A stretch of 64,000 bases of DNA, taken from NCBI RefSeq assembly GCF_900109995.1, contig NZ_FOCB01000005.1, forward strand, positions 1-64,000, written 5' to 3'. Of this stretch, positions 9,945 through 20,227 are shown in pieces. This stretch comes from Pseudomonas sp. ok272 (GTDB lineage: Bacteria > Pseudomonadota > Gammaproteobacteria > Pseudomonadales > Pseudomonadaceae). Position 1 is the first letter of the stretch, and each line of letters starts with the position of its first letter. The notes below the pieces were generated by a model. The model was given only the letters and a program-made list of their open reading frames with translations. It was not told where the DNA came from and did not search any database. The translations under genes and the position numbers were made by a program.

Positions 9945-10592
9945 ATGACTACCCAACGTCACTACTCGCCCATTGACCGTCTGCTGTTGCAAGCCGACAC
10001 CGCGATGCGCACCCTGCTGCCCTTCAGTGGCCAGCCTCATCGCCCGTCGCCCGCCATCGTGCAGCCGGACGCGAAGCTGAGCGACGAGGACACTCGCCAC
10101 GTCGCCGGCCTGATGCGCATCAACCATACCGGCGAAGTCTGTGCCCAGGCGCTGTACCAGGGCCAGGCCCTGACCGCCAAGCTGCCGCACGTGCGCGCCG
10201 CCATGGAGCACGCCGCCGAAGAAGAGATCGACCACCTGGTCTGGTGTGAGCAACGCCTCCACCAGCTCGGCAGCCACACCAGTATTCTCAACCCATTGTT
10301 CTATGGCATGTCGTTCGGCATTGGCGCCGTTGCCGGGTTGATCAGCGACAAGGTCAGCCTGGGCTTCGTCGCCGCCACTGAAGATCAAGTCTGCAAGCAC
10401 CTGAACGAGCACTTGGAGCAACTGCCGGCCGAGGATGAAAAGTCCCGGGCCATCCTGCAGCAGATGCGCATCGACGAAGAACAGCATGCCGACAGCGCGC
10501 TCGAGGCCGGAGGCTTTCGTTTCCCGGCGCCCGTGAAGTTCGCAATGAGCTTGATGGCCAAGGTGATGACCAAGAGCACCTATCGGATCTGA
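9945..10592 (+). CDS. coq7: 3-demethoxyubiquinol 3-hydroxylase
   Basis: A di-iron hydroxylase that carries out the penultimate step of ubiquinone synthesis (Coq7/UbiF function). The 215-residue protein shows two helical repeats with carboxylate ligands: [18 protein letters not shown] and [18 protein letters not shown] in the first half, and [16 protein letters not shown] and [16 protein letters not shown] in the second. The GGAGGTCAGC just before the ATG at 9945 is a strong ribosome site. The terminator at 10617-10652 ends this unit and the opposing speD. Confidence 0.95.
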   Translation: MTTQRHYSPIDRLLLQADTAMRTLLPFSGQPHRPSPAIVQPDAKLSDEDTRHVAGLMRINHTGEVCAQALYQGQALTAKLPHVRAAMEHAAEEEIDHLVWCEQRLHQLGSHTSILNPLFYGMSFGIGAVAGLISDKVSLGFVAATEDQVCKHLNEHLEQLPAEDEKSRAILQQMRIDEEQHADSALEAGGFRFPAPVKFAMSLMAKVMTKSTYRI

Positions 10593-10616
10593 TCGCTGCA
10601 CTATCCGTCCGGCCAT

Positions 10617-10652
10617 AAAAAAGGCGACTGCCGCAAGGAAGTCGCCTTTTTT
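10617..10652. terminator. bidirectional terminator, coq7/speD
   Basis: A perfect 12-bp stem, AAAAAAGGCGAC (10617-10628) with GTCGCCTTTTTT (10641-10652), has six A residues on one side and six T residues on the other. It can terminate coq7 (+) and speD (-) alike. Confidence 0.9.
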
Positions 10653-10665
10653 GTACTCGATGCTT

Positions 10666-11460
10666 TTAGCTCGACATGTTGCGCGCGTAAAAGATTTCGA
10701 GCATCTCGTGCCTCACGCGTTCGGTAACGTGGGTACGCTGGTCCGCTGACAAGTTGCTGGTGGCGTCGCCGAACAGGTAGTTATCCAGTTCGAACTCCTT
10801 GAGCAGCATCTTGGTGTGGAACATGTTCTCCTGGTACACATTGACATCGGTCATCTGGTAACCGTCGCGGGTGTCTTCGGAGAGATAGTTCTGGATCGAG
10901 TTGATCTCGTGATCGATGAAGTGCTTCTTGCCTTCGACATCACGCGTAAAGCCGCGGACGCGGTAGTCCACCGTGACAATATCCGACTCGAACTGGTGAA
11001 TCAGGAAGTTGAGGGCTTTAAGCGGTGAAATGACCCCGCACGTCGACACGTCGATATCCACACGGAAGGTCGCAATACCATCCACCGGATGGATCTCCGG
11101 GTAGGTGTGCACCGTGATGTGGCTCTTGTCGAGGTGGGCCAGGATAATTTCGGGGATCGGGCCTGGCGACTCTTCGATCTGGCTCTCGGTGGGGGTCACC
11201 GGTTCCTCGGAGATCAGAATGGTCACGCTGGCGCCCTGGGGGTCGTAATCCTGACGCGCGATGTTCAGGATGTTGGCTCCAATGATATCGACAACTTCCG
11301 TGAGGATCTGCGTGAGGCGTTCAGCGTCGTACATCTGATTGATGTACTCGACATACGCCTGCTGGTCTTGCGGGGTTTCCGCATAGCAGATGTCATAGAT
11401 GTTGAAGCTCAAGGTCTTTGTCAGGTTATTGAACCCATGGAGCTTGAGTTTGCTTTTCAC
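10666..11460 (-). CDS. speD: S-adenosylmethionine decarboxylase proenzyme
   Basis: Makes decarboxylated SAM, the aminopropyl donor for spermidine. The 264-residue protein belongs to the longer gammaproteobacterial SpeD class. Self-cleavage is expected before S113 in [12 protein letters not shown], giving the pyruvoyl group of the alpha chain; the following H115 and the later cysteine in [16 protein letters not shown] fit the family. The start is a GTG at 11460, the known N-terminus [19 protein letters not shown]. No speE is adjacent. The roughly 165-nt leader upstream is rich in palindromes. Confidence 0.95.
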   Translation of the reverse strand: MKSKLKLHGFNNLTKTLSFNIYDICYAETPQDQQAYVEYINQMYDAERLTQILTEVVDIIGANILNIARQDYDPQGASVTILISEEPVTPTESQIEESPGPIPEIILAHLDKSHITVHTYPEIHPVDGIATFRVDIDVSTCGVISPLKALNFLIHQFESDIVTVDYRVRGFTRDVEGKKHFIDHEINSIQNYLSEDTRDGYQMTDVNVYQENMFHTKMLLKEFELDNYLFGDATSNLSADQRTHVTERVRHEMLEIFYARNMSS

Positions 11461-11662
11461 CGTTTAAAAACTCTCTATGTATGCGGCCCGGCCGCGTGAT
11501 CAAGCATGCCCGTCAGTTGCGAACAACGCAGCTGCGTAGGACGGTTAACACCTCTTCGCGATGGCGATTTTGGTTATCTGTTCGGGCGAACAACCGGTCG
11601 GTCGACCGATCACTGCCCTGAAAAAAGTGGCGCATTATGCAGACCTGAGCCAGTGATCACCA
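11461..11662 (-). promoter_or_regulatory. speD promoter and palindrome-rich leader
   Basis: A candidate promoter lies at 11634-11662 on the minus strand: a weak TGGTGA -35, a 17-nt spacer and CATAAT. Between it and the GTG start are four separate short palindromes: GTTCGGGCGAAC (11580-11591), TCGGTCGACCGA (11598-11609), ACGCAGCTGCGT (11526-11537) and GCGGCC-C-GGCCGC (11483-11495). Such density suggests a folded 5' leader or protein-binding sites. I recognise no known riboswitch. Confidence 0.4.
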
Positions 11663-11698
11663 GAGTCTGCACTGCTTTTATGATAGTTGAATGTCGAT

Positions 11699-12121
11699 TC
11701 AACCCAGCTCGATGATTTCGTAGTCGTGGGTGATCGCGACACCGGCTGCGCCGAGCATGATCGACGCCGAGCAATACTTCTCGGCCGACAGCTCGATGGC
11801 ACGCTTGACCTGGGCTTCTTTCAGCGCCCGGCCCTTGACCACGAAGTGCATGTGAATCTTGGTGAAGACTTTCGGGTCCTCGCTCGCACGCTCGGCTTCC
11901 AGGAAGGCTTCGCAGCTTTCCACCGCCTGGCGGGACTTCTTCAGGATGCTGACCACGTCGAAATTGCTGCAACCACCTACGCCGAGCAGGAGCATTTCCA
12001 TCGGTCGGACACCCAGGTTGCGCCCGCCGGCCTCTGGCGGACCGTCCATGACCACGACGTGACCGCTACCGGATTCACCGAGGAACATGGCTTCGCCCGC
12101 CCATTGAATACGTGCCTTCAT
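11699..12121 (-). CDS. OsmC family protein
   Basis: An OsmC/Ohr-superfamily protein of the YhfA branch. The 140-residue protein has the two family cysteines, C51 in LLLGVGGCSNFDVV and C117 in LSAEKYCSASIML, as in thiol peroxidases that reduce organic hydroperoxides; actual activity in this branch is uncertain. The start at 12121 has GGAGA upstream; an in-frame ATG farther up lacks one. It lies between speD and vfr, transcribed away from vfr. Confidence 0.85.
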   Translation of the reverse strand: MKARIQWAGEAMFLGESGSGHVVVMDGPPEAGGRNLGVRPMEMLLLGVGGCSNFDVVSILKKSRQAVESCEAFLEAERASEDPKVFTKIHMHFVVKGRALKEAQVKRAIELSAEKYCSASIMLGAAGVAITHDYEIIELG

Positions 12122-12333
12122 CGCCAAGTCTCCACTGTAAAAAAAGGGCGGCCAGCTTAGCACAGGGCTTTACACAGACAGCGCACCGCCTGCGTGCCCG
12201 CGGCGGCCTGACGCATTGATAAATTCTCGAATAATCACAGAATGTGTCTGTTAAGCTGACGCCAATTCGCTGGCGTTTTGCCAGCTTCTACAAAAAATCA
12301 TGCCACACCGTGCAGTCTTCTCGGGATTCAACC

Positions 12334-12978
12334 ATGGTTGCTATTGCCCCATCCCCCAAAATCAAGAACCTCGACAAGTTGTTGATGCATTGCCAGCGTC
12401 GTCGGTATCAGGCCAAGAGCAACATCATTTGCGCGGGCGATCGCTCCGACACCTTGTTCTTCATCATCAAGGGCTCGGTCACGATCCTGATCGAAGACGA
12501 CGATGGCCGGGAAATGATCATCGCCTACCTCAATGCCGGGGACTTTTTCGGCGAATTGGGCCTGTTCGAGCAAGCTGGCCATGAACAGGAACGTAGCGCC
12601 TGGGTCCGCGCCAAAGTTGAATGCGAAGTGGCCGAGATCAGTTACTGCAAGTTCCGCGAACTGTCCCAGCAAGACCCGGACATTCTTTACGTGCTCAGTG
12701 GCCAGATTGCCCAGCGCCTGCGCAACACCACGCGCAAGGTCGGCGACCTGGCGTTCTTCGACGTCACCGGCCGCGTGGCCCGCTGCCTGCTGGAGTTGTG
12801 CAAACAGCCGGACGCCATGACCCACCCCGATGGCATGCAGATCAAAATCACCCGCCAGGAAATCGGCCGGATCGTCGGTTGTTCGCGAGAAATGGTTGGA
12901 CGGGTCCTCAAGGACCTGGAAGAGCGCAACCTGGTCAACGTCAAAGGCAAGACCATGGTGGTATTCGGCACCCGCTAA
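12334..12978 (+). CDS. vfr: cAMP-binding global regulator Vfr
   Basis: The Crp homologue of pseudomonads, a dimeric cAMP-dependent regulator of virulence, motility and secretion genes. The 214-residue length is exactly that of P. aeruginosa Vfr. The N-terminal cyclic-nucleotide domain contains the phosphate-binding cassette [12 protein letters not shown], and the C-terminal helix-turn-helix reads [20 protein letters not shown]. The ATG at 12334 gives the known N-terminus [17 protein letters not shown]. Its stop overlaps the stop of the convergent lipoate-ligase-like gene by 4 nt, with no terminator between. Confidence 0.95.
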   Translation: MVAIAPSPKIKNLDKLLMHCQRRRYQAKSNIICAGDRSDTLFFIIKGSVTILIEDDDGREMIIAYLNAGDFFGELGLFEQAGHEQERSAWVRAKVECEVAEISYCKFRELSQQDPDILYVLSGQIAQRLRNTTRKVGDLAFFDVTGRVARCLLELCKQPDAMTHPDGMQIKITRQEIGRIVGCSREMVGRVLKDLEERNLVNVKGKTMVVFGTR

Positions 12979-13673
12979 GCGGTCAACACCCCGGCCAGCA
13001 TCTGCCGATAGAGGCAATCGAGCCGCGCGAGCGCATCCGGGGCCGCGAACTGTTCATGCAGCGCAATGTGGCTCTGCGCCCGCACCCGCTGCTCCAGGCC
13101 ACAGGCCTCGTTGAATCGGTTGACCGCCGCCACCATCGACTCGCGCTCATCATCCAGTAGCAATGCCCCGTGCACCAACCCCACTGGACGCTGCCCGCCC
13201 TTGCTCTGGCGCCAACGCTGGGCGGTGCCCACCATCTTGCGCCCATCGAGATTGACGTTGAACCGGCCATCGCAGAACGCGCCTTCGACTTCCCCCATCG
13301 ATGGATTGCCACCCAACTCCGTGAGCAACTGGCAAATCGGATCGCACAGGCGCCTGTAGGCCGTTTCGATGCGCCCGTGATCACCCTCACTGCGCGGCGG
13401 CGCATACACCAGAGCAATATTGATGGTCGCCGCCGACTGCGGCACGGGTTCGCCACCGGTTTCGCGCAACAGCACCGGCCAACCATTGGCTGCCGACGCC
13501 GCACACGCCACCTCGAACCCCGGCAAACGGCTCAAGCGCCGGGGCATGACCAGCGCACGATCGGTGGGCTGCCAGAACAACAGGGCAAAATCCTGGTCGC
13601 CGGCACACACCGTCGCCAGCAAATCCTGTTCGGCTTGCAGGCCGGCTTCGACAGTCAGGGAGGTTGGAGTCAT
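12975..13673 (-). CDS. lipoate-protein ligase A family protein
   Basis: A member of the biotin/lipoate A/B ligase superfamily (LplA-like). The 232-residue protein has the binding-loop equivalent [19 protein letters not shown], the segment [11 protein letters not shown] where LplA has its lysine-containing loop, and [11 protein letters not shown] near the end. It is shorter than E. coli LplA and seems to lack the C-terminal domain, so it may be an octanoyl/lipoyl transferase or an accessory protein rather than a full ligase. The TAG stop overlaps the vfr stop. Confidence 0.7.
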   Translation of the reverse strand: MTPTSLTVEAGLQAEQDLLATVCAGDQDFALLFWQPTDRALVMPRRLSRLPGFEVACAASAANGWPVLLRETGGEPVPQSAATINIALVYAPPRSEGDHGRIETAYRRLCDPICQLLTELGGNPSMGEVEGAFCDGRFNVNLDGRKMVGTAQRWRQSKGGQRPVGLVHGALLLDDERESMVAAVNRFNEACGLEQRVRAQSHIALHEQFAAPDALARLDCLYRQMLAGVLTA

Positions 13674-13720
13674 CAGGTCATCCGTAGGACGTTGGGCCTG
13701 GGGTGCTGCTTATGTCCCTA

Positions 13721-13783
13721 TCGCGAGCAGGCTCGCTCCCACAGGAACAACTCAATCCTCTGTGGGAGCGAGCCTGCTCGCGA
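13721..13783. repeat. REPIN (short-spacer type)
   Basis: Two perfect inverted REP copies with core GGGAGCGAGCCTGCTCGC (left arm 13721-13742 in reverse orientation, right arm 13762-13783) are 19 nt apart. It lies between the lipoate-ligase-like gene and the 3' end of trpC, where it could act as a transcript-end hairpin for trpGDC. Confidence 0.9.
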
Positions 13784-13796
13784 AAGGGCCTAGTAC

Positions 13797-14633
13797 TCAG
13801 TCGAGTGTAGAACCGCTGACCGCAGTACCGCGCTCCGGAAAGAACAAGCGCTGCAATTCCGTCCCCGGACTCTCGGCGCGCATGAAGGCTTCGCCGACCA
13901 GGAACGCATACACCTCGCTGATCTCCATCAGCTCGACATCGGCGCGGTTGAGGATGCCACTCTCGGTGATGACCAGTCGATCACGCGGGATGCGCGGCAA
14001 CAGGTCGAGGGTGGTTTCTAGGCTGACGTCAAAGGTGTGCAGGTTGCGGTTGTTGACGCCGAGCAACGGCGTGTCGAGCACCTTCAACGCCCGCTCCAGC
14101 TCGTCACCGTCGTGGACTTCCACCAGCACATCCAGCCCCACACCCTTGGCGACGGCAGCCAGCTCGGCCATTTTCACGTCGTCCAGCGCGGACACGATCA
14201 ACAGCACGCAGTCGGCACCCAGCGCACGGGCTTCAACGATCTGGTACGGATCGATCATGAAATCCTTGCGGATCACCGGCAGCTTGCACGCGGCGCGCGC
14301 CTGTTGCAGGTACGCATCGGCGCCCTGGAAGTAGTCGACATCCGTCAGCACCGACAGGCAGGTCGCACCGCCCTTCTCGTAGCTGCGGGCGATATCGGCG
14401 GGCACGAAGTCCTCGCGGATCACGCCCTTGCTCGGCGATGCCTTCTTGATCTCGGCGATCACCGCCGGCTGCTTGAGCTTGGCCTGGGCGATCAGCGCCT
14501 GGGCAAAGCCACGCGGGGCATCTGCCGACCTGGCCATGGCCTCCAGCTCAGCCAGGGTGACGCGAGCACTGCGCTCGGCCACTTCCTGCACTTTGCGGGC
14601 GAGGATTTTTTCCAGCACCGTTGGAACACTCAT
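13797..14633 (-). CDS. trpC: indole-3-glycerol phosphate synthase
   Basis: Closes the pyrrole ring of indole-3-glycerol phosphate in tryptophan synthesis. The 278-residue TIM barrel has the catalytic-lysine segments [15 protein letters not shown] near residues 55-69 and [13 protein letters not shown] near 118-130, then [14 protein letters not shown] and VITESGI. It is monofunctional, not fused to TrpF as in E. coli. Its ATG overlaps the trpD stop by 4 nt, so translation is coupled. It is the last gene of trpGDC. Confidence 0.97.
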   Translation of the reverse strand: MSVPTVLEKILARKVQEVAERSARVTLAELEAMARSADAPRGFAQALIAQAKLKQPAVIAEIKKASPSKGVIREDFVPADIARSYEKGGATCLSVLTDVDYFQGADAYLQQARAACKLPVIRKDFMIDPYQIVEARALGADCVLLIVSALDDVKMAELAAVAKGVGLDVLVEVHDGDELERALKVLDTPLLGVNNRNLHTFDVSLETTLDLLPRIPRDRLVITESGILNRADVELMEISEVYAFLVGEAFMRAESPGTELQRLFFPERGTAVSGSTLD

Positions 14634-15679
14634 CCTTCATTCTCCACTCGGAAGACCGCGGTAAACGCGCCCAATTCCTCTAGTTTTTCTCGTGCAAGGC
14701 CGGTATGCAGCGCGTCATGCGCCAAGGCCACGCCCTCTCTCAAGCTGCTGGCATGATCGGCGGCGTACAGCGCGGCGCCGGCGTTGAGCACGATCATTTC
14801 TGCCGCCTTCTGACCGTTCTCGGTCTTGCGTCGCCCCAAGGCATCGCGAATCAGTTCCAACGAGGCCGCCGGGCTTTCCACCGCCAGGCCGTGCAGGCTC
14901 TGGCTCTTCATGCCCAGGTCTTCCGGCTCGACCCAATACTCGGTGATCTGGTCGTTCTTCAGCTCCGCGACAAAGGTCGGGGCCGCCAGGCTGAATTCGT
15001 CCAGGCCATCCTTGGAATGCACCACCAGCACATGCTTGCTGCCCAGGCGTTGCAAGACCTCGGCCAATGGTCGGCACAATGCCTGACTGAACACGCCCAC
15101 TACTTGATGCTTCACGCCGGCCGGATTCGTAAGCGGGCCGAGCATGTTGAACAGTGTGCGCAAGCCCAGGTCACGACGCGGACCTGCGGCGTATTTCATC
15201 GCACGATGGTGGGACTGGGCAAACATGAAACCAATACCAACGTTGTCAATGCAACGCGCCACTTGTACCGGCGTGAGGTTCAGGTAGATACCGGCGGCTT
15301 CCAGCAAGTCGGCGCTGCCGCTCTTGCCCGAGACCGCACGATTGCCATGCTTGGCCACGGTGCAGCCCGCCGCCGCTACCACAAAGGAAGACGCGGTGGA
15401 GACGTTGAAGATGTTCGCGCCATCGCCGCCGGTGCCGACCACGTCGACCACGCCATCGAGGGTTTTCAGCTCGACTTTGTCCGCCAGCTCGCGCATCACC
15501 GATACCGCACCGACGATCTCATCGATGCTCTCGCTCTTCATGCGCATGGCCATCATGAACGCGCCGACCTGCGCATCCGAGCATTGCCCGGTCATGATTT
15601 CGCGCATGACGTCGCGCATTTCCTCAGTACTCAGGTCCAGATGGCCGACGACACGGCTCAGGGCAGTCTTGATATCCAT
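14630..15679 (-). CDS. trpD: anthranilate phosphoribosyltransferase
   Basis: Transfers the phosphoribosyl group of PRPP to anthranilate. The 349-residue protein has the PRPP loop [14 protein letters not shown] near residues 82-95, [21 protein letters not shown] near 110-130 and [14 protein letters not shown] near 170-183. It is a separate protein, not fused to TrpG as in enterobacteria. Spacing is 9 nt from trpG and a 4-nt overlap with trpC. Confidence 0.97.
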   Translation of the reverse strand: MDIKTALSRVVGHLDLSTEEMRDVMREIMTGQCSDAQVGAFMMAMRMKSESIDEIVGAVSVMRELADKVELKTLDGVVDVVGTGGDGANIFNVSTASSFVVAAAGCTVAKHGNRAVSGKSGSADLLEAAGIYLNLTPVQVARCIDNVGIGFMFAQSHHRAMKYAAGPRRDLGLRTLFNMLGPLTNPAGVKHQVVGVFSQALCRPLAEVLQRLGSKHVLVVHSKDGLDEFSLAAPTFVAELKNDQITEYWVEPEDLGMKSQSLHGLAVESPAASLELIRDALGRRKTENGQKAAEMIVLNAGAALYAADHASSLREGVALAHDALHTGLAREKLEELGAFTAVFRVENEG

Positions 15680-15688
15680 GGAAAGTCC

Positions 15689-16282
15689 TTAGCGCGTGCC
15701 GCCGGTTTGTTTGAGGAAGTTAGCGAACAGTTCATGACCTTGCTCGGTCAGGATCGACTCCGGGTGAAACTGCACCCCTTCGATGTTCAGCGTCTTGTGG
15801 CGCAGGCCCATGGTTTCGTCGACCGAGCCGTCTTCGAGCTGGGTCCAGGCGGTCAGTTCCAGGCAGTCGGGCAAGGTATCGTGCTTGACCACCAGCGAAT
15901 GATAGCGGGTGACGGTCAACGGGTTGTTCAACCCCTCGAACACGCCCTTGTCCTCGTGGAATACCGGGCTAGTCTTACCGTGCATCACGTGGCGGGCACG
16001 CACGACATCGCCGCCAAAGGCCTGGCCGATGGACTGGTGGCCGAGGCAGACGCCGAGAATCGGCAGCTTGCCGGCGAAGTGCTTGATCGCTTCGATGGAG
16101 ATACCGGCTTCGGTCGGGGTGCAGGGCCCTGGGGATACGACGATGCGTTCCGGGCCAAGCGCTTCGATGTCGGCGATGGTCAGTTCGTCGTTGCGCACGA
16201 CCTTGACCTCGGCACCGAGCTCGCCAAGGTATTGCACAACGTTGTAGGTAAAGGAGTCGTAGTTGTCGATCATCAGCAACAT
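15689..16282 (-). CDS. trpG: anthranilate synthase glutamine amidotransferase subunit
   Basis: Supplies ammonia from glutamine to TrpE. The 197-residue class I amidotransferase has the oxyanion strand [13 protein letters not shown], the nucleophile C79 in [13 protein letters not shown] and the His-Glu pair in [10 protein letters not shown]. It is the first gene of trpGDC and is physically separated from its partner trpE by estA. A Trp-codon leader and candidate attenuator lie upstream (16283-16525). Confidence 0.97.
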   Translation of the reverse strand: MLLMIDNYDSFTYNVVQYLGELGAEVKVVRNDELTIADIEALGPERIVVSPGPCTPTEAGISIEAIKHFAGKLPILGVCLGHQSIGQAFGGDVVRARHVMHGKTSPVFHEDKGVFEGLNNPLTVTRYHSLVVKHDTLPDCLELTAWTQLEDGSVDETMGLRHKTLNIEGVQFHPESILTEQGHELFANFLKQTGGTR

Positions 16283-16438
16283 GGCTGGAAACCTCTTGAA
16301 TTCACTGACTTTTAAGGCAGCCTTCGAATGATGACCCGCAAGATGGCACGCTCGCTCAGTGGCTGGAAACAGCCAGCAAATGCGGCAGGTCTACGGGTTA
16401 AGAAGGCAAACAGATCCGGCCGGGCCGGCAGGGAAGAT
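16283..16438 (-). promoter_or_regulatory. candidate trpGDC attenuator region
   Basis: This is the untranslated stretch between the Trp-codon leader stop and the trpG start, read on the minus strand. Soon after the leader stop comes the GC hairpin CCGGC-CCG-GCCGG (16416-16428) followed by a T-rich stretch, then GGCTG-TTTC-CAGCC (16360-16375). The first hairpin and the downstream TTTGC resemble the corresponding stretch before trpE. Attenuation of trpE and trpGDC has been reported in P. putida. The exact terminator and antiterminator folds are inferred, not computed. Confidence 0.55.
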
Positions 16439-16525
16439 TCAGGCGCGCCAACGCCAACGGGCGTGTGCCTTGATGACTTGATCCAAGAGTTTGCTGACGA
16501 TCAACACGGGGAAGGTCTCATTCAT
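16439..16525 (-). CDS. trpGDC leader peptide (TrpL-like)
   Basis: A 28-codon open frame starting at ATG 16525 and ending with VIKAHARWRWRA and a TGA stop. Two Trp codons (16448-16450 and 16454-16456) lie three and five codons from the end, where a ribosome would stall when charged tRNA-Trp is scarce. The ribosome site is weak (GGA about 4 nt upstream). The reading frame aligns without gaps with the last codons of gph upstream of trpE, including a 16-nt identical block, so it looks like a duplicated gph tail kept as a leader. Translation is unproven. Confidence 0.6.
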   Translation of the reverse strand: MNETFPVLIVSKLLDQVIKAHARWRWRA

Positions 16526-16669
16526 ACGTCCGGGCACAGTAACTTAGCTGAGCGGAGGGCGCAATATGGCGTAATGCACGTAAGACATGTGGCCTCGGTC
16601 ATAGCTAAATCACAAACGTTTTTGGTACTGTCGTTCTGTTCATACAACAATAATTAAACGGACCTGCTC

Positions 16670-18580
16670 ATGATCAAACACACGCTGTTTGTACCGCTGG
16701 CTGGCTGTCTCCTCGCAATGGCCTGCTCCCAGGCAATTGCCTCCCCCTCCCCTTATTCAAAGTTCGTGGTGTTTGGCGACAGTCTCAATGACGCCGGCCA
16801 GTTCGCCGACCCTGGTGGCCCGCCAGGTGCAACGCAGCGCTATACCAACCGAGTGGGTCCGCTCTACAAGGACGGCACCGGAGAAGTGCGTGCGGCCAAC
16901 TCCACCCAAATACTGGGGGGCAAGCTGGGGTTCTCCGCCAACGATACCGCCGCCTCGACTTCGGCCGTGCGCGCCGGCGAAGGCCTGCCCGACGGCAACA
17001 ACTGGGCCGTCGGAGGTTACCGTACCGACCAGATACTCGACTCGATCACCACCACCTCCGCGACCGGGGATCGCACCAAGGCCGGCTACCTCCCCTCCAA
17101 TGGCTTTCGCGCCGATCCGAATGCGCTCTACTACCTGTCCGGTGGCGGTAACGACTTCCTCCAGGGCAAGGTCCTGAGCCCGGACCAGGCCAATGCCGCT
17201 GCGGGCCGCCTGGTCGACAGCGTGCAAACCCTGCAAGGCGCCGGCGCCAAATACATCATGGTCTGGCTGCTGCCCGACCTCGGCCTGACCCCAGCCATCA
17301 ACGGCAGCCCGGCACAAGCCTTCATCTCCCAGCTCAGCACCCAGTTCAATACCGAACTGGTCAGTCAGTTGCAACAGGTCAACGCCCAAGTCATCCCGCT
17401 CAACGTCCCGGTGCTGCTCAAGGAAGCCTTCGCCAACCCGGCACAGTTCGGCCTGGCTACGGATCAGAACCTCACTGCCACCTGCTTCAGCGGCGACGGT
17501 TGCACCATGAACGCCAAGTATGGAATCAACAGCGCCACACCGGACCCAACCAAGCTGATTTACAACGACTCGGTGCACCCCACCGAGGCCGGGCAACGAC
17601 TGATCGCCGACTACGCCTACTCGCTCCTGTCCGCGCCATGGGAAGCCACGCTGCTGCCGGAAATGGCCCACGGCACCCTGCGCGCGCACCAGGATGAGTT
17701 GCGCAACCAATGGCAAGCCGATTGGGAAAACTGGCAAGCCGTCGGCCAGTGGCGAGCCATTGTCAGCGCGGGTGGCCAGCACTTGGACTTCGACGATCAA
17801 CACAGCGCCGCCAGCGGTGACGGCAATGGCTACAATCTGAACGTCGGTGGCAGCTACCGCCTCAACGATGCCTGGCGCGTGGGTGTCGCCACGGGGCTCT
17901 ATCGCCAGAAGCTGGAAGCCGGCAGCGACGACTCCGAGTACACCCTCAACACCTACATGGGCACCGCCTTCGCCCAGTACCAGCAAAACCGCTGGTGGGC
18001 CGACGGTGCACTGACCGCCGGGCACCTGGATTACGACAGCCTCAAGCGCAAATTCGACCTGGGCGCCAATGAACGCGGCGAGAAAGGCGATACCAGCGGC
18101 ACCGTGCTGGCCGCCAGCGCCCGTGTCGGCTACGACATCGCACCCGAGGCGAGCAGCCCGTGGCACCTGTCGCCGTTTGTCAGCGCCGACTTCGCCAAGG
18201 TGCAGGTCGATGGCTACTCGGAGAACAGCAATGACTCCACCGCGCTGACCTTCGATGACCAGAAGCGCAACTCCCGGCGCCTGGGCATCGGCTTGCAGGG
18301 CAAGTACCAGGTCACCCCACAAACCCAGGTCTACGGCGAGTACGCGCACGAACGCGAGTACGAAGACGATACCCAGGACGTGACCATGAACCTCAACAGC
18401 CTGCCCGGCAATCAGTACACCCTGGAAGGCTACACCCCACAGTCCCACATCAATCGCCTGAACCTGGGGGTCAGCTACAAACTGACCACCGACCTGGCGC
18501 TGCGAGCCGGCTACAACATCCGCAAGGATGACGACTTCACCCAGCAAGGGATCAATGCCGGGGTCGTGCTGGACTTCTAA
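16670..18580 (+). CDS. estA: autotransporter esterase EstA
   Basis: An outer-membrane GDSL esterase (EstA/EstP), type V secretion. The 636-residue protein has a signal peptide ending near residue 25 ([10 protein letters not shown]), a passenger domain with GDSL at 36-39 (nucleophile S38) and the catalytic pair D300/H303 in DSVHPTEAG, then a beta-barrel translocator from about residue 370 ending in the terminal Phe of VVLDF. EstA in P. aeruginosa affects rhamnolipid production and motility. It sits divergent from trpGDC and convergent with trpE, as I recall for estP in P. putida. A strong terminator follows. Confidence 0.93.
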   Translation: MIKHTLFVPLAGCLLAMACSQAIASPSPYSKFVVFGDSLNDAGQFADPGGPPGATQRYTNRVGPLYKDGTGEVRAANSTQILGGKLGFSANDTAASTSAVRAGEGLPDGNNWAVGGYRTDQILDSITTTSATGDRTKAGYLPSNGFRADPNALYYLSGGGNDFLQGKVLSPDQANAAAGRLVDSVQTLQGAGAKYIMVWLLPDLGLTPAINGSPAQAFISQLSTQFNTELVSQLQQVNAQVIPLNVPVLLKEAFANPAQFGLATDQNLTATCFSGDGCTMNAKYGINSATPDPTKLIYNDSVHPTEAGQRLIADYAYSLLSAPWEATLLPEMAHGTLRAHQDELRNQWQADWENWQAVGQWRAIVSAGGQHLDFDDQHSAASGDGNGYNLNVGGSYRLNDAWRVGVATGLYRQKLEAGSDDSEYTLNTYMGTAFAQYQQNRWWADGALTAGHLDYDSLKRKFDLGANERGEKGDTSGTVLAASARVGYDIAPEASSPWHLSPFVSADFAKVQVDGYSENSNDSTALTFDDQKRNSRRLGIGLQGKYQVTPQTQVYGEYAHEREYEDDTQDVTMNLNSLPGNQYTLEGYTPQSHINRLNLGVSYKLTTDLALRAGYNIRKDDDFTQQGINAGVVLDF

Positions 18581-18598
18581 AGCGCAGGCCATAAAAAA

Positions 18599-18629
18599 CG
18601 CGGCGCCCTGACAGGCGCCGCGTTTTTTT
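18599..18629 (+). terminator. estA terminator
   Basis: A 9-bp GC stem, CGCGGCGCC (18599-18607) with GGCGCCGCG (18614-18622), has a 6-nt loop and seven T residues after it. A-residues on the other side mean it could also act on the minus strand. Confidence 0.9.
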
Positions 18630-18653
18630 ATGGCGACTCAATAGAACACTGGA

Positions 18654-18729
18654 GCGAGGCTTGCCCGCGAACAGAGGCTGACCAACACGGTATCAGCAAC
18701 AGGTCGAATGCTTCGCGGGCAAGCCTCGC
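18654..18729. repeat. REPIN, GCGAGGCTTGCCCGCGA sub-family
   Basis: Inverted copies GCGAGGCTTGCCCGCGA (18654-18670) and TCGCGGGCAAGCCTCGC (18713-18729) are separated by 42 nt. This is a second REP sub-family, distinct in its core from the GGGAGCGAGCC type. It lies just after the trpE stop. Confidence 0.85.
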
Positions 18730-18748
18730 GCCTACAGACGACGACACC

Positions 18749-20227
18749 TTAATCCGGCGTCTGCTCGGCCAGGGCCACCGCACGGAACATCGCGCGGCGC
18801 TTGTTCAGGGTTTCTTCCCACTCCAGCGCTGGCACCGAGTCGGCGACGATACCGCCACCGGCCTGCACATGCAGCTCACCGTTCTTGATCACCGCCGTGC
18901 GAATCGCAATCGCCGTGTCCATATTGCCGTTCCAGGCGAAATAGCCCACCGCGCCGCCGTAGACACCGCGCTTGACCGGCTCCAGCTCATCGATGATTTC
19001 CATCGCGCGAATCTTCGGCGCCCCCGACAAAGTGCCTGCCGGCAAGATCGCCCGCAGCGCATCCATCGCCGTCAGGCCCGCCTTCAACTGGCCCGTGACG
19101 TTGGACACGATGTGCATCACGTTGGAATAGCGCTCGATGACCATCTTCTCGGTGAGTTTCACCGAGCCGATTTCCGAGACGCGCCCGGTATCGTTGCGCC
19201 CCAGGTCGATCAGCATCAAGTGCTCGGCGATCTCCTTGTCGTCCGACAGCAGGTCTTCTTCCAGCGCCAGGTCCGCTTCTTCGGTCGCGCCCCGTGGCCG
19301 GGTGCCGGCAATCGGGCGCACGGTGATCAGGTTGTCTTCGACCCGCACCAACACTTCCGGCGAGCTGCCGACCACATGGAAATCGCCGAAGTTGAAGAAG
19401 TACATGTACGGCGTCGGGTTGAAGCAACGCAGCGCCCGGTACAAGTCGATGGGCGCGGCCTTGAAGTCGATGGACATCCGTTGCGACGGCACCACCTGCA
19501 TGCAGTCACCCGCCAGGATGTATTCCTTGATGGTGTCCACGGCCCGCTCGTAGTCCGACTGGGTAAAGCTTGAGCGAAACACCGGATCGGCGGCCGGTGG
19601 ACGGCTGAGGTCCAGGCCGCGACGCGGGGTGATCGGCTGGCGAAGTTTGTCCAGCAGCGCTTCCAGGCTGGCCTGGCCCTGCTCGAAGGCATCCGCCTGG
19701 GAAGGGTCGGCCAGGACGATGGCGTGCATCTTGCCCGCCAGGTTGTCGAACACCACCACCGCGTCGGACACCATCAGCAGGATGTCCGGCACGTCCAGTG
19801 GGTCCGGGTTCGGGCACTGGCCCAGGCGCGTCTCGACATAACGCACGCAGTCGTAGCCGAAGTAACCCACCAGCCCACCGTTGAACCGCGGCAGGCCGGC
19901 AATGGTCGGCACGTTGTAGCGCGCCTTGAACTGCTCGACGAAGGCCAAGGGGTCTTCAACGTCATGGCTTTCGATCTCGACCCCGTCGCAGGTGATGCTG
20001 ACGTGGTAGCCATGCACCCGCAACACGGTGCGGCACGGCAGGCCAATGATCGAGTAGCGGCCCCACTTCTCCCCGCCCTGCACCGACTCCAACAAATAGG
20101 AGTTGGGTTCGTCGGCCAGTTTCAGGTAGATCGACAGCGGCGTGTCGAAGTCGGCCAGGGTTTCGCAGGCCAGCGGGATACGGTTATAGCCGGCAGCGGC
20201 CAAACGCAGGAATTCTTCGCGATTCAT
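18749..20227 (-). CDS. trpE: anthranilate synthase component I
   Basis: Converts chorismate to anthranilate with ammonia from TrpG; first committed step of tryptophan synthesis. The 492-residue protein has the feedback-site segment [18 protein letters not shown] near residues 44-61 (the LLES element that binds tryptophan) and the catalytic core [42 protein letters not shown] and the C-terminal [15 protein letters not shown] lies upstream of the ATG. It is 70 nt downstream of gph, whose last codons appear to serve as its Trp-sensing leader. Confidence 0.97.
   Translation of the reverse strand: MNREEFLRLAAAGYNRIPLACETLADFDTPLSIYLKLADEPNSYLLESVQGGEKWGRYSIIGLPCRTVLRVHGYHVSITCDGVEIESHDVEDPLAFVEQFKARYNVPTIAGLPRFNGGLVGYFGYDCVRYVETRLGQCPNPDPLDVPDILLMVSDAVVVFDNLAGKMHAIVLADPSQADAFEQGQASLEALLDKLRQPITPRRGLDLSRPPAADPVFRSSFTQSDYERAVDTIKEYILAGDCMQVVPSQRMSIDFKAAPIDLYRALRCFNPTPYMYFFNFGDFHVVGSSPEVLVRVEDNLITVRPIAGTRPRGATEEADLALEEDLLSDDKEIAEHLMLIDLGRNDTGRVSEIGSVKLTEKMVIERYSNVMHIVSNVTGQLKAGLTAMDALRAILPAGTLSGAPKIRAMEIIDELEPVKRGVYGGAVGYFAWNGNMDTAIAIRTAVIKNGELHVQAGGGIVADSVPALEWEETLNKRRAMFRAVALAEQTPD

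Noticed and set aside
16328-16657. Plus-strand frame of 109 codons between trpG and estA
   Set aside because: It runs antisense to the trpGDC leader region, has no ribosome site and no motif; the leader on the minus strand explains the conservation.
16757-18592. Minus-strand frame of 611 codons opposite estA
   Set aside because: Antisense shadow of a gene with GDSL, DxxH and barrel features; no plausible protein on the minus strand.
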